A DNA stretch of 64,000 nt, taken from the NCBI GenBank assembly GCA_019638185.1, contig JAHBUH010000018.1:33417-97416 (forward strand), read 5' to 3'. Positions 15,293 through 24,857 of the stretch are shown piece by piece. Source of the DNA: Leadbetterella sp. GTDB lineage: Bacteria > Bacteroidota > Bacteroidia > Cytophagales > Spirosomataceae. The position numbers were made by a program, and so were the translations under genes. Each line of letters starts with the position of its first letter. The first letter of the stretch is position 1. The notes under the pieces were generated by a model, which was given only the letters and a program-made list of their open reading frames with translations, was not told the origin of the DNA and did not search any database.

Positions 15293-18268
15293 CTAGCCGT
15301 TCTTAGGCACTTCGCTGGGCGCGTACCCGAAGTGCCGGGAGAAGGCGGTAGAGAAGTTAGCCGGGTTACCGTAACCTACGCGATAGGAAATTTCGGCTAC
15401 GGTGCCGGCACGATTTTCTAAAAGCTCGTGGGCTTTCTGCATGCGGATGGTGCGGACCAGGTCGCCGGGGCTTTGGTCAATGATCCCTTTCAGCTTACGG
15501 TGAAGCTGGGTGCGACTGAGCCCGATCTTCCTGCCCAGGCTTTCGGTGCTCATCTGCTCATCGTCTATATTTTCTTCAATGACGGTTCTCAGCCGGTCCA
15601 GGAAGGCTTTATCCAGCGAAGGCATTTCTTCGGGGTGGGTAAGCCAGCGGTAGTTGCTGCTGTATTTTTCCTGGAGTGATTTCCTTACGCGGATCAGGTT
15701 ATCTATGACGGCCTGCAGTTCACGATTATCAAAGGGCTTGGCCAGGTAGGCGTCAGCGCCGGTTTCCAGGCCCTGTATGCGGCTGTCGGTATCGGTTTTT
15801 GCCGTGAGCATGATCACGGGAATATGGCTGGTGCGTTCGTCCGTTTTTAAGGTGTGGCAAACTTCATAACCGTTTTTAAACGGCATCATGAGGTCAGTAA
15901 TGATCAGTCCCGGTATTTCTTTTAAGGCTTTTTCAATGCCCTCGCGGCCATCTTCGGCCGTAAGTATGGTAAATTTCCCGGCCAGGGTAGTTTGGATAAA
16001 ATCTCTCAGCTGGGCGTGGTCTTCTATGACCAGGACCACCGGCAGGTTTTCATGGATCTCCGCTTCTTCTGTCACGGGGGCTTCAGCAGAGAAAGTGATG
16101 CGGGGTTCTGTTTCCTGCTCCCGGGATAAAACATAGGGCAGGTTTATTGTAAAACGGCTGCCTTTAGCCGGTGCGCTGCTGACACGGATGGTGCCGCCCA
16201 GGAGGGTGACCAGTTCTTTTACCAGGGCCAGCCCCACGCCGGCGCCTTCGCGGGAGCGGGTATCACCGGCATCGGCCTGGTAGAAGCGGTCAAAGATGTA
16301 GGGCAGTTTTTTTTCAGGAATGCCTATACCTGTGTCTTCTACAGTTATGGAGAACTTCGAGTCTTCTTCCCGGTCAAAAACAACGTTTATGGTTCCGCCG
16401 GGGGTGTTGAATTTCAGGGCATTGGATATTAAGTTCTGGACTATTTTTTCGAGTTTATCCGCATCGGCTTCTATTATTAAGCGATCTACGGACGACCGGA
16501 AATCCAGGGAAATGTTTTTTTGTTCCGCCAGGGAGTGAAACTGCGCCACCATCACGCGTAACCACCTGACGATATCCACAGGCACCGGCTTTACTTCAAT
16601 CTGCCCGTTTTCCAGCCGGCTTAAATCCAGCAGCTGGTTAATCAGCTCCAGGAGGCGCTGGCTGTTTTGTAAAATATAGCGGGCATAGGAGCGGGTAATT
16701 TCCGGGTCAGGGTTATTTAGCAGCTCTTTGGCCGGGTTCATGATCAGCGTGAGCGGCGTCTTAAATTCATGGGTAAGGTTAATGAAGAACCGGGATTTTG
16801 CTGCATCCATTTCCTGCAGTTTTTCGGCCTGTTCGCGTACCTGTGCCGTGCGCTCCATGACGGTTTTCTCCAGCTGAACGGCTTGTTCGGATACCAGGCG
16901 GTTTTTTTCCTGTTCTTTCAGGATGTTTTCTGCGGCCAGCCGGTCGTTTTCTTTTAGCTGAACCGCCAGTGTCCGGTTCGTATCGGCGATATCGATGGCA
17001 AGGTAGATGGAAAACAGAACCGGGAGAATGAGGTTACCCCAGGCGAATCCCACCATGACCTGGCTCAGGGTAAACCACCCGAAGCGATTGGAGCCGACAA
17101 AAGTGCCCAGCAGGATAAACAGGACCATTGCCAATACAATCAGCCACAGTTTTTTATTCCCTTTTTTAATAGACCGGTAAATAACAATGAACGCGTCTGT
17201 GTAAAAAACAAGGGTAAAGGCCAGCTGATAGTTGTTACTGAAATTACTCAGCCAGCAGTTATACCAGAAATCCTGCATGTTCCAGATAACCGCCAGGGTC
17301 CAGGGTATGGTGAGGGCTAACACCAGCAGTGTCCGGATGCGGGGCAATTTCCCGTAACCCAGGTAGTAGAGCAGCAGCATGGCGAATGTGACGTGCAGGT
17401 TAACAAAGCCCAGGAAAACCCGGGTGTATAAAACCTGCCGGGCGGGGTCAGTAGTGACTATGGTCTGGTACCGGGCAAACAGGCCTATGGCCACTATGGC
17501 TACAAAAAGTACGTAGTAAAGGTGAATCTTCTGCCGGGGATAAAACAGGAAAAGCAATAGATGCAGCAGGATGAGAATCCCTGCCGCGCCGGCACTGATG
17601 AGTAGCAGGTCCATGAGGCGCTGGTTGGCTTTTTGGGTGCTGTTCATGTGGTGCAAATCCTGGATCTGCATATTGAACCCGTAGAAATTGGGATAATAAC
17701 CCAAATAATTGGAAAAGCGTACGGCTATTAAATGCGGCAGGGTGTCCGTAACGGCTATGGGAATGGTGAGAAAGGGATTTCTTACGGCTTTCATGGTTTC
17801 CTTAGACGTACCCAGCTCGCCCAGCGACATGATTTTCTGCCCGTCAAAATAAAATTCCGCGGCGGCATCCAGGTTAAAGTATACCCCCCAGGTGTCCGTC
17901 AGCGTGCTATCCTGTTTTTTCACCCAAAGGCGGAACCATCCGAATCCCGTCCATCTTTCCGGCATAGGCGCCTGGCTGTATTTATCCGCCCCAAAAGCAG
18001 TGGATTTCAATACCTGCCAGCTGCTGTCAGGGGTACCGGGCCGGGCCCACTGCATATCATCGCCGGGGTGAAACCGCCAGCCGGCATGGTCTAACAGAAG
18101 GGGTTGGGTGATGCAGCTGTCCGAGAGAATCACCGGCTGGCCTTGAGCCCGGGCTTTTACCGAAAGAAAACCCACGGCGGCCAGTATAAAACAGCCGCGA
18201 AGGAGGGTATTTTTCAGCGAGCCCGGGCAGGGGAAACACCTGGTCATAAATGATTCTCTCTCATGCAT
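15293..18268 (-). CDS. Hybrid two-component sensor/regulator with 7TM sensor, kinase, receiver and AraC output
   Basis: This 991-residue protein joins a complete signalling pathway in one chain. Residues 1-42 are a signal sequence; about 50-205 form a periplasmic galactose-binding-like domain; about 216-425 contain seven membrane segments (7TMR-DISM type); about 430-490 are a coiled coil; the kinase has His500 in FFINLTHEFKTPLTLI and ATP-binding boxes NLISNALKF and DTGIGIP; the receiver phosphoacceptor is Asp792 (IITDLMMP); the C-terminal 100 residues are an AraC helix-turn-helix. Typical Bacteroidota hybrid regulators sense through a beta-propeller, so the 7TM sensor is unusual. Targets are unknown; the adjacent membrane protein or peroxidase operon are candidates. 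Confidence 0.9.
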   Translation of the reverse strand: MHERESFMTRCFPCPGSLKNTLLRGCFILAAVGFLSVKARAQGQPVILSDSCITQPLLLDHAGWRFHPGDDMQWARPGTPDSSWQVLKSTAFGADKYSQAPMPERWTGFGWFRLWVKKQDSTLTDTWGVYFNLDAAAEFYFDGQKIMSLGELGTSKETMKAVRNPFLTIPIAVTDTLPHLIAVRFSNYLGYYPNFYGFNMQIQDLHHMNSTQKANQRLMDLLLISAGAAGILILLHLLLFLFYPRQKIHLYYVLFVAIVAIGLFARYQTIVTTDPARQVLYTRVFLGFVNLHVTFAMLLLYYLGYGKLPRIRTLLVLALTIPWTLAVIWNMQDFWYNCWLSNFSNNYQLAFTLVFYTDAFIVIYRSIKKGNKKLWLIVLAMVLFILLGTFVGSNRFGWFTLSQVMVGFAWGNLILPVLFSIYLAIDIADTNRTLAVQLKENDRLAAENILKEQEKNRLVSEQAVQLEKTVMERTAQVREQAEKLQEMDAAKSRFFINLTHEFKTPLTLIMNPAKELLNNPDPEITRSYARYILQNSQRLLELINQLLDLSRLENGQIEVKPVPVDIVRWLRVMVAQFHSLAEQKNISLDFRSSVDRLIIEADADKLEKIVQNLISNALKFNTPGGTINVVFDREEDSKFSITVEDTGIGIPEKKLPYIFDRFYQADAGDTRSREGAGVGLALVKELVTLLGGTIRVSSAPAKGSRFTINLPYVLSREQETEPRITFSAEAPVTEEAEIHENLPVVLVIEDHAQLRDFIQTTLAGKFTILTAEDGREGIEKALKEIPGLIITDLMMPFKNGYEVCHTLKTDERTSHIPVIMLTAKTDTDSRIQGLETGADAYLAKPFDNRELQAVIDNLIRVRKSLQEKYSSNYRWLTHPEEMPSLDKAFLDRLRTVIEENIDDEQMSTESLGRKIGLSRTQLHRKLKGIIDQSPGDLVRTIRMQKAHELLENRAGTVAEISYRVGYGNPANFSTAFSRHFGYAPSEVPKNG

Positions 18269-18288
18269 TAAACGGGATTAACCTGTTT

Positions 18289-18296
18289 CAAAAATA
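18289..18296 (-). promoter_or_regulatory. Candidate -7 promoter box of the hybrid regulator
   Basis: The minus strand reads TATTTTTG (TAnnTTTG), 20 bases before the first ATG. Confidence 0.4.
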
Positions 18297-18306
18297 AGCA
18301 GAAATA

Positions 18307-19104
18307 TTAAATACCACCCCGATTTTTTTGTTTATTCGTAAGCAATGCTATCCCCAGCCAGTACGCCGGTGCCAATGCAATGGCCGGCACCATAAAAGGA
18401 AAATAGTATTCCTGAAATGCGGATAGCAGGCAAAGCACACAAAACACGATGCCTGTTAAGCAAAAGATACTGATGACGGCAAACTGCCATTTCCGGATGG
18501 CGGATTGGCGAAACAGGGCAAAAGACAGGGCAATGGCAGCTACGTATAACGATGCCCGGGCTAATGTTCTCCAGGGCATATGAAAGTCAAATTGCGGAAA
18601 GAAATCTTCTGCATTTTTCCCGGCCGCTACCCAGTCTTTTAACCCGGAACTGAACCTGAACGAACTATAATTATCCCATAAATTCAGCAAGGCCATGAGG
18701 CATAACATCCCCAGGATTATTTTTGATAAAGTGGTGTCAGGCGGTGAAATAACTTTCAGCCCGGCCCGGAGTAACAGCAGGACAGCCACCATCAGTGCTC
18801 CGTACCTGAACTGTTCAATACCGGCCGCTGTCAGCAGGCCGGCATCTTCTCTTGGCGGCCCGAGGTGCAGAGGAACCAGGGTGGTCAGGCCCATAGCAAA
18901 GAGGAGCCACCCTGCAGAATGACTGCCGGGTTTACAGAAACGGAGTAAAAGAAAACCTGCAATGAAAATCCCGGTGCAAATAGCGATGTAAGCCGCGAAA
19001 GTTTCCTGGTTTACCTGTGCTTCAGGCGGGAAGAAGTTTTCGGTAATGGGATAGTAAGGCAATAGAATCAAAATGAGTATTGCCCCTGTTCGGAGAAGTT
19101 TCAT
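18307..19104 (-). CDS. Polytopic membrane protein of unknown function
   Basis: I do not recognise a family. The 265 residues contain about eight hydrophobic segments (for example ILILILLPYYPI, YIAICTGIFIAGFLLL, FAVISIFCLTGIVFCVLCLL, VPAIALAPAYWLGIALL) and a short basic C-terminus (NKQKNRGGI), so it is an integral inner-membrane protein. A central loop (about 145-180) is the only large soluble part. It is transcribed in the same direction as the hybrid regulator that follows 38 bases later and the S9 peptidase that precedes it by 26 bases, so it may share either transcript. Confidence 0.6.
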   Translation of the reverse strand: MKLLRTGAILILILLPYYPITENFFPPEAQVNQETFAAYIAICTGIFIAGFLLLRFCKPGSHSAGWLLFAMGLTTLVPLHLGPPREDAGLLTAAGIEQFRYGALMVAVLLLLRAGLKVISPPDTTLSKIILGMLCLMALLNLWDNYSSFRFSSGLKDWVAAGKNAEDFFPQFDFHMPWRTLARASLYVAAIALSFALFRQSAIRKWQFAVISIFCLTGIVFCVLCLLSAFQEYYFPFMVPAIALAPAYWLGIALLTNKQKNRGGI

Positions 19105-19130
19105 AGTTTAAAGGTTTTTTGGGTTTGTGT

Positions 19131-21035
19131 CTACTTTTTAGCTTTGAGGTGCTTGTCTAAAAACTTCTCCATGGCACCGTAAAAATCGTATTGGTTATCC
19201 TGGTTATGGAAACCATGCCCTTCATCATTTTTTACCATATACTCTACCTCAATGCCCCTCTTTTTCAAGGCTTCCACCATTTGGTCGCTTTCGGCTTTGT
19301 TAACCCGGGGGTCATTTGCTCCCTGGGCTATGAAAAGCGGTGTTTTAATTTTGTCGGCATGAAATACCGGGGAGACTTCTGCCAGTAGCAGGCTGTCTTT
19401 TTGCGGGTCACCCATCATTTCGTGAAACTGGTCCAGGTAAGGTTTCCAATACGGCGGTATGGTCTTCAGCAAAGTAAATAAGTTACTTACTCCCACATAA
19501 TCCACGGCCGCCGCATATAAATCGGGTGTAAATGTAATCCCTGCCAGGGTGGCGTAACCACCATAGCTTCCGCCGTAAATGGCAACCCGGTCTTTGTCGG
19601 CAATGCCCTCTTTGATCAGCCATTCCACGCCGTCGGTAATGTCATCCTGCATGGTTTTGCCCCATTGTTTGAAGCTCGATTCCCAGAATTTCCGGCCGTA
19701 ACCGGTACTTCCCCGGAAGTTCATCTGTAATACGGCATAACCGCGATTGGCTAAAAATTGCACCTCGTTATTGTACCCCCAGCCGTCCCTGGCCCAGGGG
19801 CCGCCGTGCGGGTTAATGACTACCGGCAGGTTTTTGGCCTCCACACCCAGGGGTAGCGTAAGGTAGCCGTGAATTTCCAGGCCGTCTCTGGATTTATAAG
19901 AAACCGGCGTCATACGGCACATCTGATTTTCGTTTATCCAGGGGTAGGGATTGGCTATTTGTTTCGATTCTTTGGTTTTAAAATCGTACAGGTAATATTC
20001 AATGGGCAGCCGGTCACTGTTTACACCCACTATGGCTTTGGTGCGGGCGTCGTCGTGGTTGGCCACAAATGTATAATAACCGTCAAATTTCTTATCCAAC
20101 GCCTTTTGTATATCGCCCCATTCCTTATCAAAAAAATGCTGTTCCGATTTTTCTGCTTCCCAGTAAACAGAGGTCAGCGCCTGCTTTTTCCGGTCGTAGT
20201 TAATGCCGGCTATGTCATAATCTTTGTCGGCAAATAGTTCTTTTATTTCCTTTTTGGCCGTGGGATCGTATTCTATCAGGGCGCTTTTATCCCTGCCGAT
20301 ATTGCTGATGGCATAGATCAGGGTATTGTCTTTGTTGAAAGACGATGGCGCAAAGGTCTCTTTAAACGAAGTAGTCATCAAAGGCGTGAAACTGTCTTTT
20401 TCCGAATTCCGGTAGTTCCAGGTAATATTTACGCCGTCTGTTTTGGAAGCGAGCCGTATGACCCCGTTGTTATCCGTCATCCAGCTGTCGTAATTTTCTT
20501 TGTTGTCATAAAGCAGGGTCAGTTCCCCGGTCTCTATATTCAAAAGGTAAGGGTCAAAGTATTCTTTTACCCTTTTGTTGATTTGCACAATCATCTCTTT
20601 TTCTTTCCCGCTGATGTCATTTAAAGCGTCAAGGATGTCGCTTCTCACCCCGGCAAAAGGGGTTAATGCTTTCAGGTCTGTTCCGTCTGCTTTGACGGAG
20701 AAAAGCTGGAAGTTTTCATCGCCGCCAATGTCCTGGGCGTACACGATGCGGTCACCTTTCCAGAAATACCCGCCAATACTTCTCAGCGTATCGTGGGTTA
20801 CCCGCATAGCCGAAGTGTCTTCTACTTTCTGAACAAAAATGTTCATCTTTCCCTTGTAATCCGCCCTGTAACTGAAATAGCGGCCGTCAGGCGAGATCCG
20901 GAATGAACTTTTTTCCCCGTTTTTGAAAAACGTTTCCATGGGAAGCAGGGGGGCGGGAACTTCTCTTTCCACTTTCTTGCAGGAGCTGAAGAGGGCTGTG
21001 AACGCCACGCAGGCGCATAACAGGATACATTTCAT
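19131..21035 (-). CDS. S9-family prolyl oligopeptidase-type lipoprotein
   Basis: The 634-residue protein begins with a lipoprotein-type signal (AFTALFSSCKK, Cys19). Residues about 40-340 form a beta-propeller of repeated dipeptide/acyl-peptidase blades, and about 375-634 an alpha/beta hydrolase: PHGGPWARD, nucleophile Ser in IYGGSYGGYAT, Asp in GANDPRV and His in DEGHGF. Such enzymes cleave short peptides; S9C acyl-aminoacyl peptidases are closest in layout. It sits beside the M1 peptidase gene, 30 bases downstream of it, suggesting one peptide-degrading unit at the cell envelope. Confidence 0.9.
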   Translation of the reverse strand: MKCILLCACVAFTALFSSCKKVEREVPAPLLPMETFFKNGEKSSFRISPDGRYFSYRADYKGKMNIFVQKVEDTSAMRVTHDTLRSIGGYFWKGDRIVYAQDIGGDENFQLFSVKADGTDLKALTPFAGVRSDILDALNDISGKEKEMIVQINKRVKEYFDPYLLNIETGELTLLYDNKENYDSWMTDNNGVIRLASKTDGVNITWNYRNSEKDSFTPLMTTSFKETFAPSSFNKDNTLIYAISNIGRDKSALIEYDPTAKKEIKELFADKDYDIAGINYDRKKQALTSVYWEAEKSEQHFFDKEWGDIQKALDKKFDGYYTFVANHDDARTKAIVGVNSDRLPIEYYLYDFKTKESKQIANPYPWINENQMCRMTPVSYKSRDGLEIHGYLTLPLGVEAKNLPVVINPHGGPWARDGWGYNNEVQFLANRGYAVLQMNFRGSTGYGRKFWESSFKQWGKTMQDDITDGVEWLIKEGIADKDRVAIYGGSYGGYATLAGITFTPDLYAAAVDYVGVSNLFTLLKTIPPYWKPYLDQFHEMMGDPQKDSLLLAEVSPVFHADKIKTPLFIAQGANDPRVNKAESDQMVEALKKRGIEVEYMVKNDEGHGFHNQDNQYDFYGAMEKFLDKHLKAKK

Positions 21036-21065
21036 AGTCTTCTAAATTAAATTTTTTATCTTGTA

Positions 21066-22709
21066 TTATTCATAAATCACGTGTTTGAAATACCAGTTTC
21101 CGGGGTCGGCCTCGGGCAGGGTGGTACTTTTTATCGTCCATATATTTTTACGCAGGTTGTCCGGGTCCAGGTTGTCCATGACTTGGGTTTGAATGCCCGC
21201 GGAGGTCCGGATATCAATAGCCAGGGGCTGGGGAAATTTTTCGGTATACACGGCATAGGTGTCCGGGCTGAGTTTCCGGATATGGATATCCAGGGTCTCT
21301 TTTTTATAGAGGTAGAAGTCAAAGACGGGTTTCAGGCTTTTGCCGGCATGGGTAGAAAAGTGTTTTTCCACGTCATCACTTACCAGGAAAGTGGTATAAG
21401 GATATTTTACGTTTTCACTGAGGGCTTTCAGGGCCGGGAAGAAGAGGGAATCGCCCATCAGATGGCGCAGGGTATGCATTAAAAAGGCGCCTTTGTTATA
21501 CACGTCGCCATTATAGGCCTGTAAGGTAGTGAGCGTTTCGCCCTGAACCACCGGTACCTGGCCTTCAATATCGGCTTTTTTGGCTACCATTACTGAATCG
21601 TAGCCTTTTTCGCCCAGCATTTCGCGGAAGAACAGCGCATCGGCATACGTGGTGATGCCCTCCTGGATCCAGAAATGCGCCCAGTCTTTATTGGTCACTT
21701 TATTGGCGAACCATTCGTGCGTAAACTCATGAAAAAGGTTATCGGAGAAGGAGAAGCCGGGGTAGTGGTGGTACCGGAAGTTTTCACCGCCGTAGGAGAT
21801 CAGGGTCTGGTGCTCCATGCCGTAGTTCGGCACTTCTGCAATGCCCATTTTTTCTTTTACCCAGGGGTATTCGCCAAAGTATTTTTCCAGAATACGGGCA
21901 TCGCGGGCCCGCATTTCCACGATTTCACGACCCTTATGCTTATGCTCTTCCAGTACGTAAAATTCAATAGGCACGCGGTTTCCGTGAACGGTAGTGTAGG
22001 TGTCTTTTTCCACCGCATATTTCCCGATGTTAAAAACCAGGCAGTAGTTACTGATGGTGTAGCCGGTTTTCCAGTGCCAGGCGGCGGTGCGGCCCTGCTT
22101 TTTTACGGATTGGAGCAGGCCGGGGCCGGCCACCACCAGGCCTTCCGGAACGGTAATGAACATTTCTGTGCCTTCATCGGGCTCATCAGAAGGGTGATCC
22201 TTGCAGGGGAAATAGATTTTTCCGCCTTCCATCTGGCAGTTGACGGCCACCCAGGGGTTCCCCGTGCTGTCCGTAGTCCAGGTAAAACCACCCTGCCAGG
22301 GCGGATTCAGGGCTACCGGCGGTGTGCCGCTGTAACTGATTCTGACGGTATGACTACCGGCACTCAGCGGTGTGCGGGTAGTAATTCTCAGGGAGTCTGC
22401 GGTGTGCTGAAAAACCGTATTCTTCTGATCTACCCACACTTCTTTTACCCGGTAGGCATTCACCAGCTGAAACAGCAGAGAACCGGACGGCTGAAGCAGA
22501 TTCAGCCGGATTTCCGTAAAGCCGTCAATGGACTTCCGGCTGATATCTACGTTCAGATTAAGGGTATAATGCCGGATATCCATGTTAGCCTGTACCTCTC
22601 CCAGGCGCCCGCCCGAGCTCAGACGGGTATCCTGCGCGTAAGAGGCGTGAACCAGGGAGAGGCAAAAGGCGCCTAGCGTCAAAACCGTACACCGGTAGTT
22701 ATTTTTCAT
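21066..22709 (-). CDS. Secreted M1-family metallopeptidase
   Basis: This 547-residue exported protein (signal ending SYAQ) has the M1 zinc site HEFTHEWFA with the third ligand Glu 18 residues on (WIQEGITTYAD), and the exopeptidase motif appears as GMEHQTLISYGG in place of GAMEN. It lacks the large C-terminal helical domain of PepN. It is clearly related to the M1 protein encoded at 38410-40035 (shared GMEHQ, YKD/NKDWA..W region, YNKGAFLMHTLRH). It is followed 30 bases later by the S9 peptidase, probably in one operon. Confidence 0.9.
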   Translation of the reverse strand: MKNNYRCTVLTLGAFCLSLVHASYAQDTRLSSGGRLGEVQANMDIRHYTLNLNVDISRKSIDGFTEIRLNLLQPSGSLLFQLVNAYRVKEVWVDQKNTVFQHTADSLRITTRTPLSAGSHTVRISYSGTPPVALNPPWQGGFTWTTDSTGNPWVAVNCQMEGGKIYFPCKDHPSDEPDEGTEMFITVPEGLVVAGPGLLQSVKKQGRTAAWHWKTGYTISNYCLVFNIGKYAVEKDTYTTVHGNRVPIEFYVLEEHKHKGREIVEMRARDARILEKYFGEYPWVKEKMGIAEVPNYGMEHQTLISYGGENFRYHHYPGFSFSDNLFHEFTHEWFANKVTNKDWAHFWIQEGITTYADALFFREMLGEKGYDSVMVAKKADIEGQVPVVQGETLTTLQAYNGDVYNKGAFLMHTLRHLMGDSLFFPALKALSENVKYPYTTFLVSDDVEKHFSTHAGKSLKPVFDFYLYKKETLDIHIRKLSPDTYAVYTEKFPQPLAIDIRTSAGIQTQVMDNLDPDNLRKNIWTIKSTTLPEADPGNWYFKHVIYE

Positions 22710-22809
22710 TACTAAAGCATATATTACCAGACAATATACACATAATTATTGGGGTTAAGCAAATGATAGTCAGTTTAACCGTCAGGCTTGTTGTCCGAAA
22801 AAATGTCCG

Positions 22810-23650
22810 TTACCGGATAACGCCGGCGTCGTACGCTATTTTACCGTCTATTAGTGTCAGCAGGCTGGTGGTGCTCATAAGGGCCGGCGGCGGAACCTTA
22901 AAGATGTCTTGTGATAGTACCGCCAGGTCAGCCAGCTTCCCCGCTGTGAGGGTACCTTTGTTTTTTTCTTCCGACTCTGCAAATGCGGAGGTAGCCGTAT
23001 AGGCGATCAGGGCTTCTTCCAGCGTGAGGGCCTCGGACGGTCGCAGCGGATGCGTCACCGCAAAAAACAGGTTTAAAAACGGATTTACCGGCCCGTCAGA
23101 ACCTATGGCTACTGGGATGCCTGCTTTTAACAGCGACTTCATAGACTGGCTTTTGCCCGGCTGAGATTCGGGGGGCAAGCCTTCAATAGGCGCAAAATGC
23201 AGGGGGGCTGCACTACAATAATCCCCAGCTTCTTCAGGCGCTCAGCATAAGCCGGAACCCTGTCCAGGTCATCGCCGTGCTCAAACCTGGGGTGAAGTGA
23301 GGACCAGTCCACTTTCATGCTTTCCATGATGGCCAGCACTTCGCTGATGGCCGCATCTCCGCCAATATGAAACAGAAGCTGGTCTTTTCTTTGCCACCGC
23401 ATCTTCACACATTTTCCTGATCTCCGCTTCCGTATAATTCATTCTGCCGTGCCAGTTTTGCCGGCCGGGATAGGGCTCAGATTTATAAGCTCCCTGTTCC
23501 ACCGGCGTTCCTTCTAAGAGCCATTTGGTGCCGCTGATCTTTAAGAAGGGATCGGGAGACGGGGTGTCCTTTCCGGAAATGTGCAGGGAAAGGTGTATTT
23601 TAAGTACCCGTACCCCTTGAAGTTTCTGGAAACGGGCCTTATCTTTGGAT
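22810..23650 (-). pseudogene. Amidohydrolase (YtcJ-like) remnant, truncated and frameshifted
   Basis: Three consecutive frames together read as the C-terminal half of a YtcJ-type metal-dependent amidohydrolase: SGTKWLLEGTPVEQGAY, then QLLFHIGGDAAISEVL..FEHGDDL, then LLKAGIPVAIGSDGPVNPFLNL..GTLTAGKLADLAVLSQD. The first shift lies near 23395 in an A-run (one A too many) and the second near 23200 in a C-run (one C too few). About half of the usual 550 residues, including the N-terminal metal ligands, is absent: the reading ends where the promoter of the next gene begins. The homopolymer shifts alone could be sequencing errors, but the missing N-terminal half makes loss of function likely. Confidence 0.8.
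23617..23647 (+). promoter_or_regulatory. Promoter with -33 TTG and -7 TATCTTTG
   Basis: TTG (23617-23619) and TATCTTTG (23640-23647) are 20 bases apart, standard Bacteroidota spacing, 21 bases before the ATG at 23669. The promoter overlaps the broken 5' edge of the amidohydrolase remnant. Confidence 0.65.
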
Positions 23651-23668
23651 CTTTAATCACAGCCGGTC

Positions 23669-24241
23669 ATGAAAAAAATTCTTTTTCCGCTCCTTTTTCT
23701 AATTTCCATAGCAGCTTCTGCGCAGGATGACCTGCGAAAAACCGTAGAAGATTACCTTCGGGTATCAGAGGCTAAAAACACGGAGAAGGTCATGGATTAC
23801 ATGTATCCCCCCTTCTTTACCCTTTACCCGCGCCAGATGATGGTGGAGATCATGGATAAATCTCTTAACGATCCCGCCTTTGAGATTGAGCTCATGGACT
23901 CCAGAATCCTGAATGTTTCCCCTTTAAAAACCGTGGATACCGTCACCTACTCCGTGGTGGATTACTCTTTTGTGATGACCCTGAAATACCTGGAGTCAGA
24001 TGAGCATCCGCTGCCGGATGAGGAGACCATCCGACTCACCCGCGGGGTTTTTGAACAGATGTACGGAAAAGAGAACGTGAGCTACAAGGCAGACGAGATG
24101 AAGTTCCGGATGGTGGCCGGAAAAAACATGCTGGTGCTTCGTACGCCCGGACTCAGTTCCTGGAAGGTGCTGGGCATCGATGAGAACATGAAGCCGGTGA
24201 TGAAGAAGATACTGCCGGAAGCCATCATCGACGGGCTCTGA
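23669..24241 (+). CDS. Secreted protein of unknown function
   Basis: The 190-residue product has a signal peptide (MKKILFPLLFLISIAASAQ). The mature part opens with a helix-rich stretch (LRKTVEDYLRVSEAKNTEKVMDYMYPP) reminiscent of NTF2-like proteins and ends in strands such as MKFRMVAGKNMLVLRTPG. I cannot assign a family with confidence. It has its own well-formed promoter, is monocistronic and converges on a small lipoprotein gene. It could be an exported envelope protein; nothing else in the sequence points to a role. Confidence 0.6.
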   Translation: MKKILFPLLFLISIAASAQDDLRKTVEDYLRVSEAKNTEKVMDYMYPPFFTLYPRQMMVEIMDKSLNDPAFEIELMDSRILNVSPLKTVDTVTYSVVDYSFVMTLKYLESDEHPLPDEETIRLTRGVFEQMYGKENVSYKADEMKFRMVAGKNMLVLRTPGLSSWKVLGIDENMKPVMKKILPEAIIDGL

Positions 24242-24304
24242 ACCGGCCTGTTCTTCAGTTTCTCAGCCGGCACAGGCCCCTTGGCGTGAACCTGTAATGC
24301 GTCG

Positions 24305-24844
24305 TTAGGGAAGGTCCTTCAGGCTGTCGGCCGGCACGGCGTTTTTGCTGTCCCAGAACGCAGACACATTCAGTATCTTCCATCCGTCAGCCTCTTTCTG
24401 CATTAGGCGGGTCTCATGACTTACGTAGTAAAGCTTTTCGGTTTTATCCGCGTTATACTGCTTCCAGGCCAGGTAAGCCAGGGAATCGTTAAAGAAATGT
24501 ACCTCGGGCTTTTCCTTTTTGACGGAGGGATGGATCACATTTTCACCATTCTTATAAATGCTTTCTATCCAGCCTTTTCCCTGCCGGTCTATCTTTTCCC
24601 AGCCGGAAGCCACTCCCACCGTGCCGTCATCCAGGTTCCAGGCCTGGTAAGCATAGGGGCTGTGGCTCCAGGTTTTCTTCCAGCCTTCGTAATTGCCGGC
24701 ATAAAAATTATCGGTTTCACTCCGGATCACCGCCTGGATGGCTTCCGTTTCCCGGGTCTCATCAAAGGCCGGCCGCTCATTCTGCTGCGGTTGGGCGCAC
24801 GAGAGTATCATCCCGGCGCTGAGGATGCTGAGGAGAGTTTTCAT
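24305..24844 (-). CDS. Lipoprotein with NTF2/SnoaL-like domain
   Basis: The 179-residue protein has a lipoprotein signal (LSAGMILSCAQ, Cys16) followed by an NTF2-like domain of the DUF4440 sort: ETEAIQAVIRSETDNFYAGNYEGW, then W-rich strands and SHETRLMQKEADGWKILNVSAFWD near the C-terminus. Proteins of this kind bind small ligands or serve as scaffolds; the ligand here is unknown. It follows the SnoaL-like gene at 24858 by 13 bases in the same direction, so the two are probably co-transcribed. Confidence 0.7.
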   Translation of the reverse strand: MKTLLSILSAGMILSCAQPQQNERPAFDETRETEAIQAVIRSETDNFYAGNYEGWKKTWSHSPYAYQAWNLDDGTVGVASGWEKIDRQGKGWIESIYKNGENVIHPSVKKEKPEVHFFNDSLAYLAWKQYNADKTEKLYYVSHETRLMQKEADGWKILNVSAFWDSKNAVPADSLKDLP

Positions 24845-24857
24845 ATAAAAAAAGGGG

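Noticed and set aside
21675-22676. Plus-strand open frame of 333 codons opposite the M1 peptidase gene
   Set aside because: Antisense shadow of a peptidase with intact zinc motif; no recognisable protein features.
22810-23502. Three separate small minus-strand genes
   Set aside because: They join end to end into one amidohydrolase sequence with frameshifts, so they are parts of a single pseudogene.
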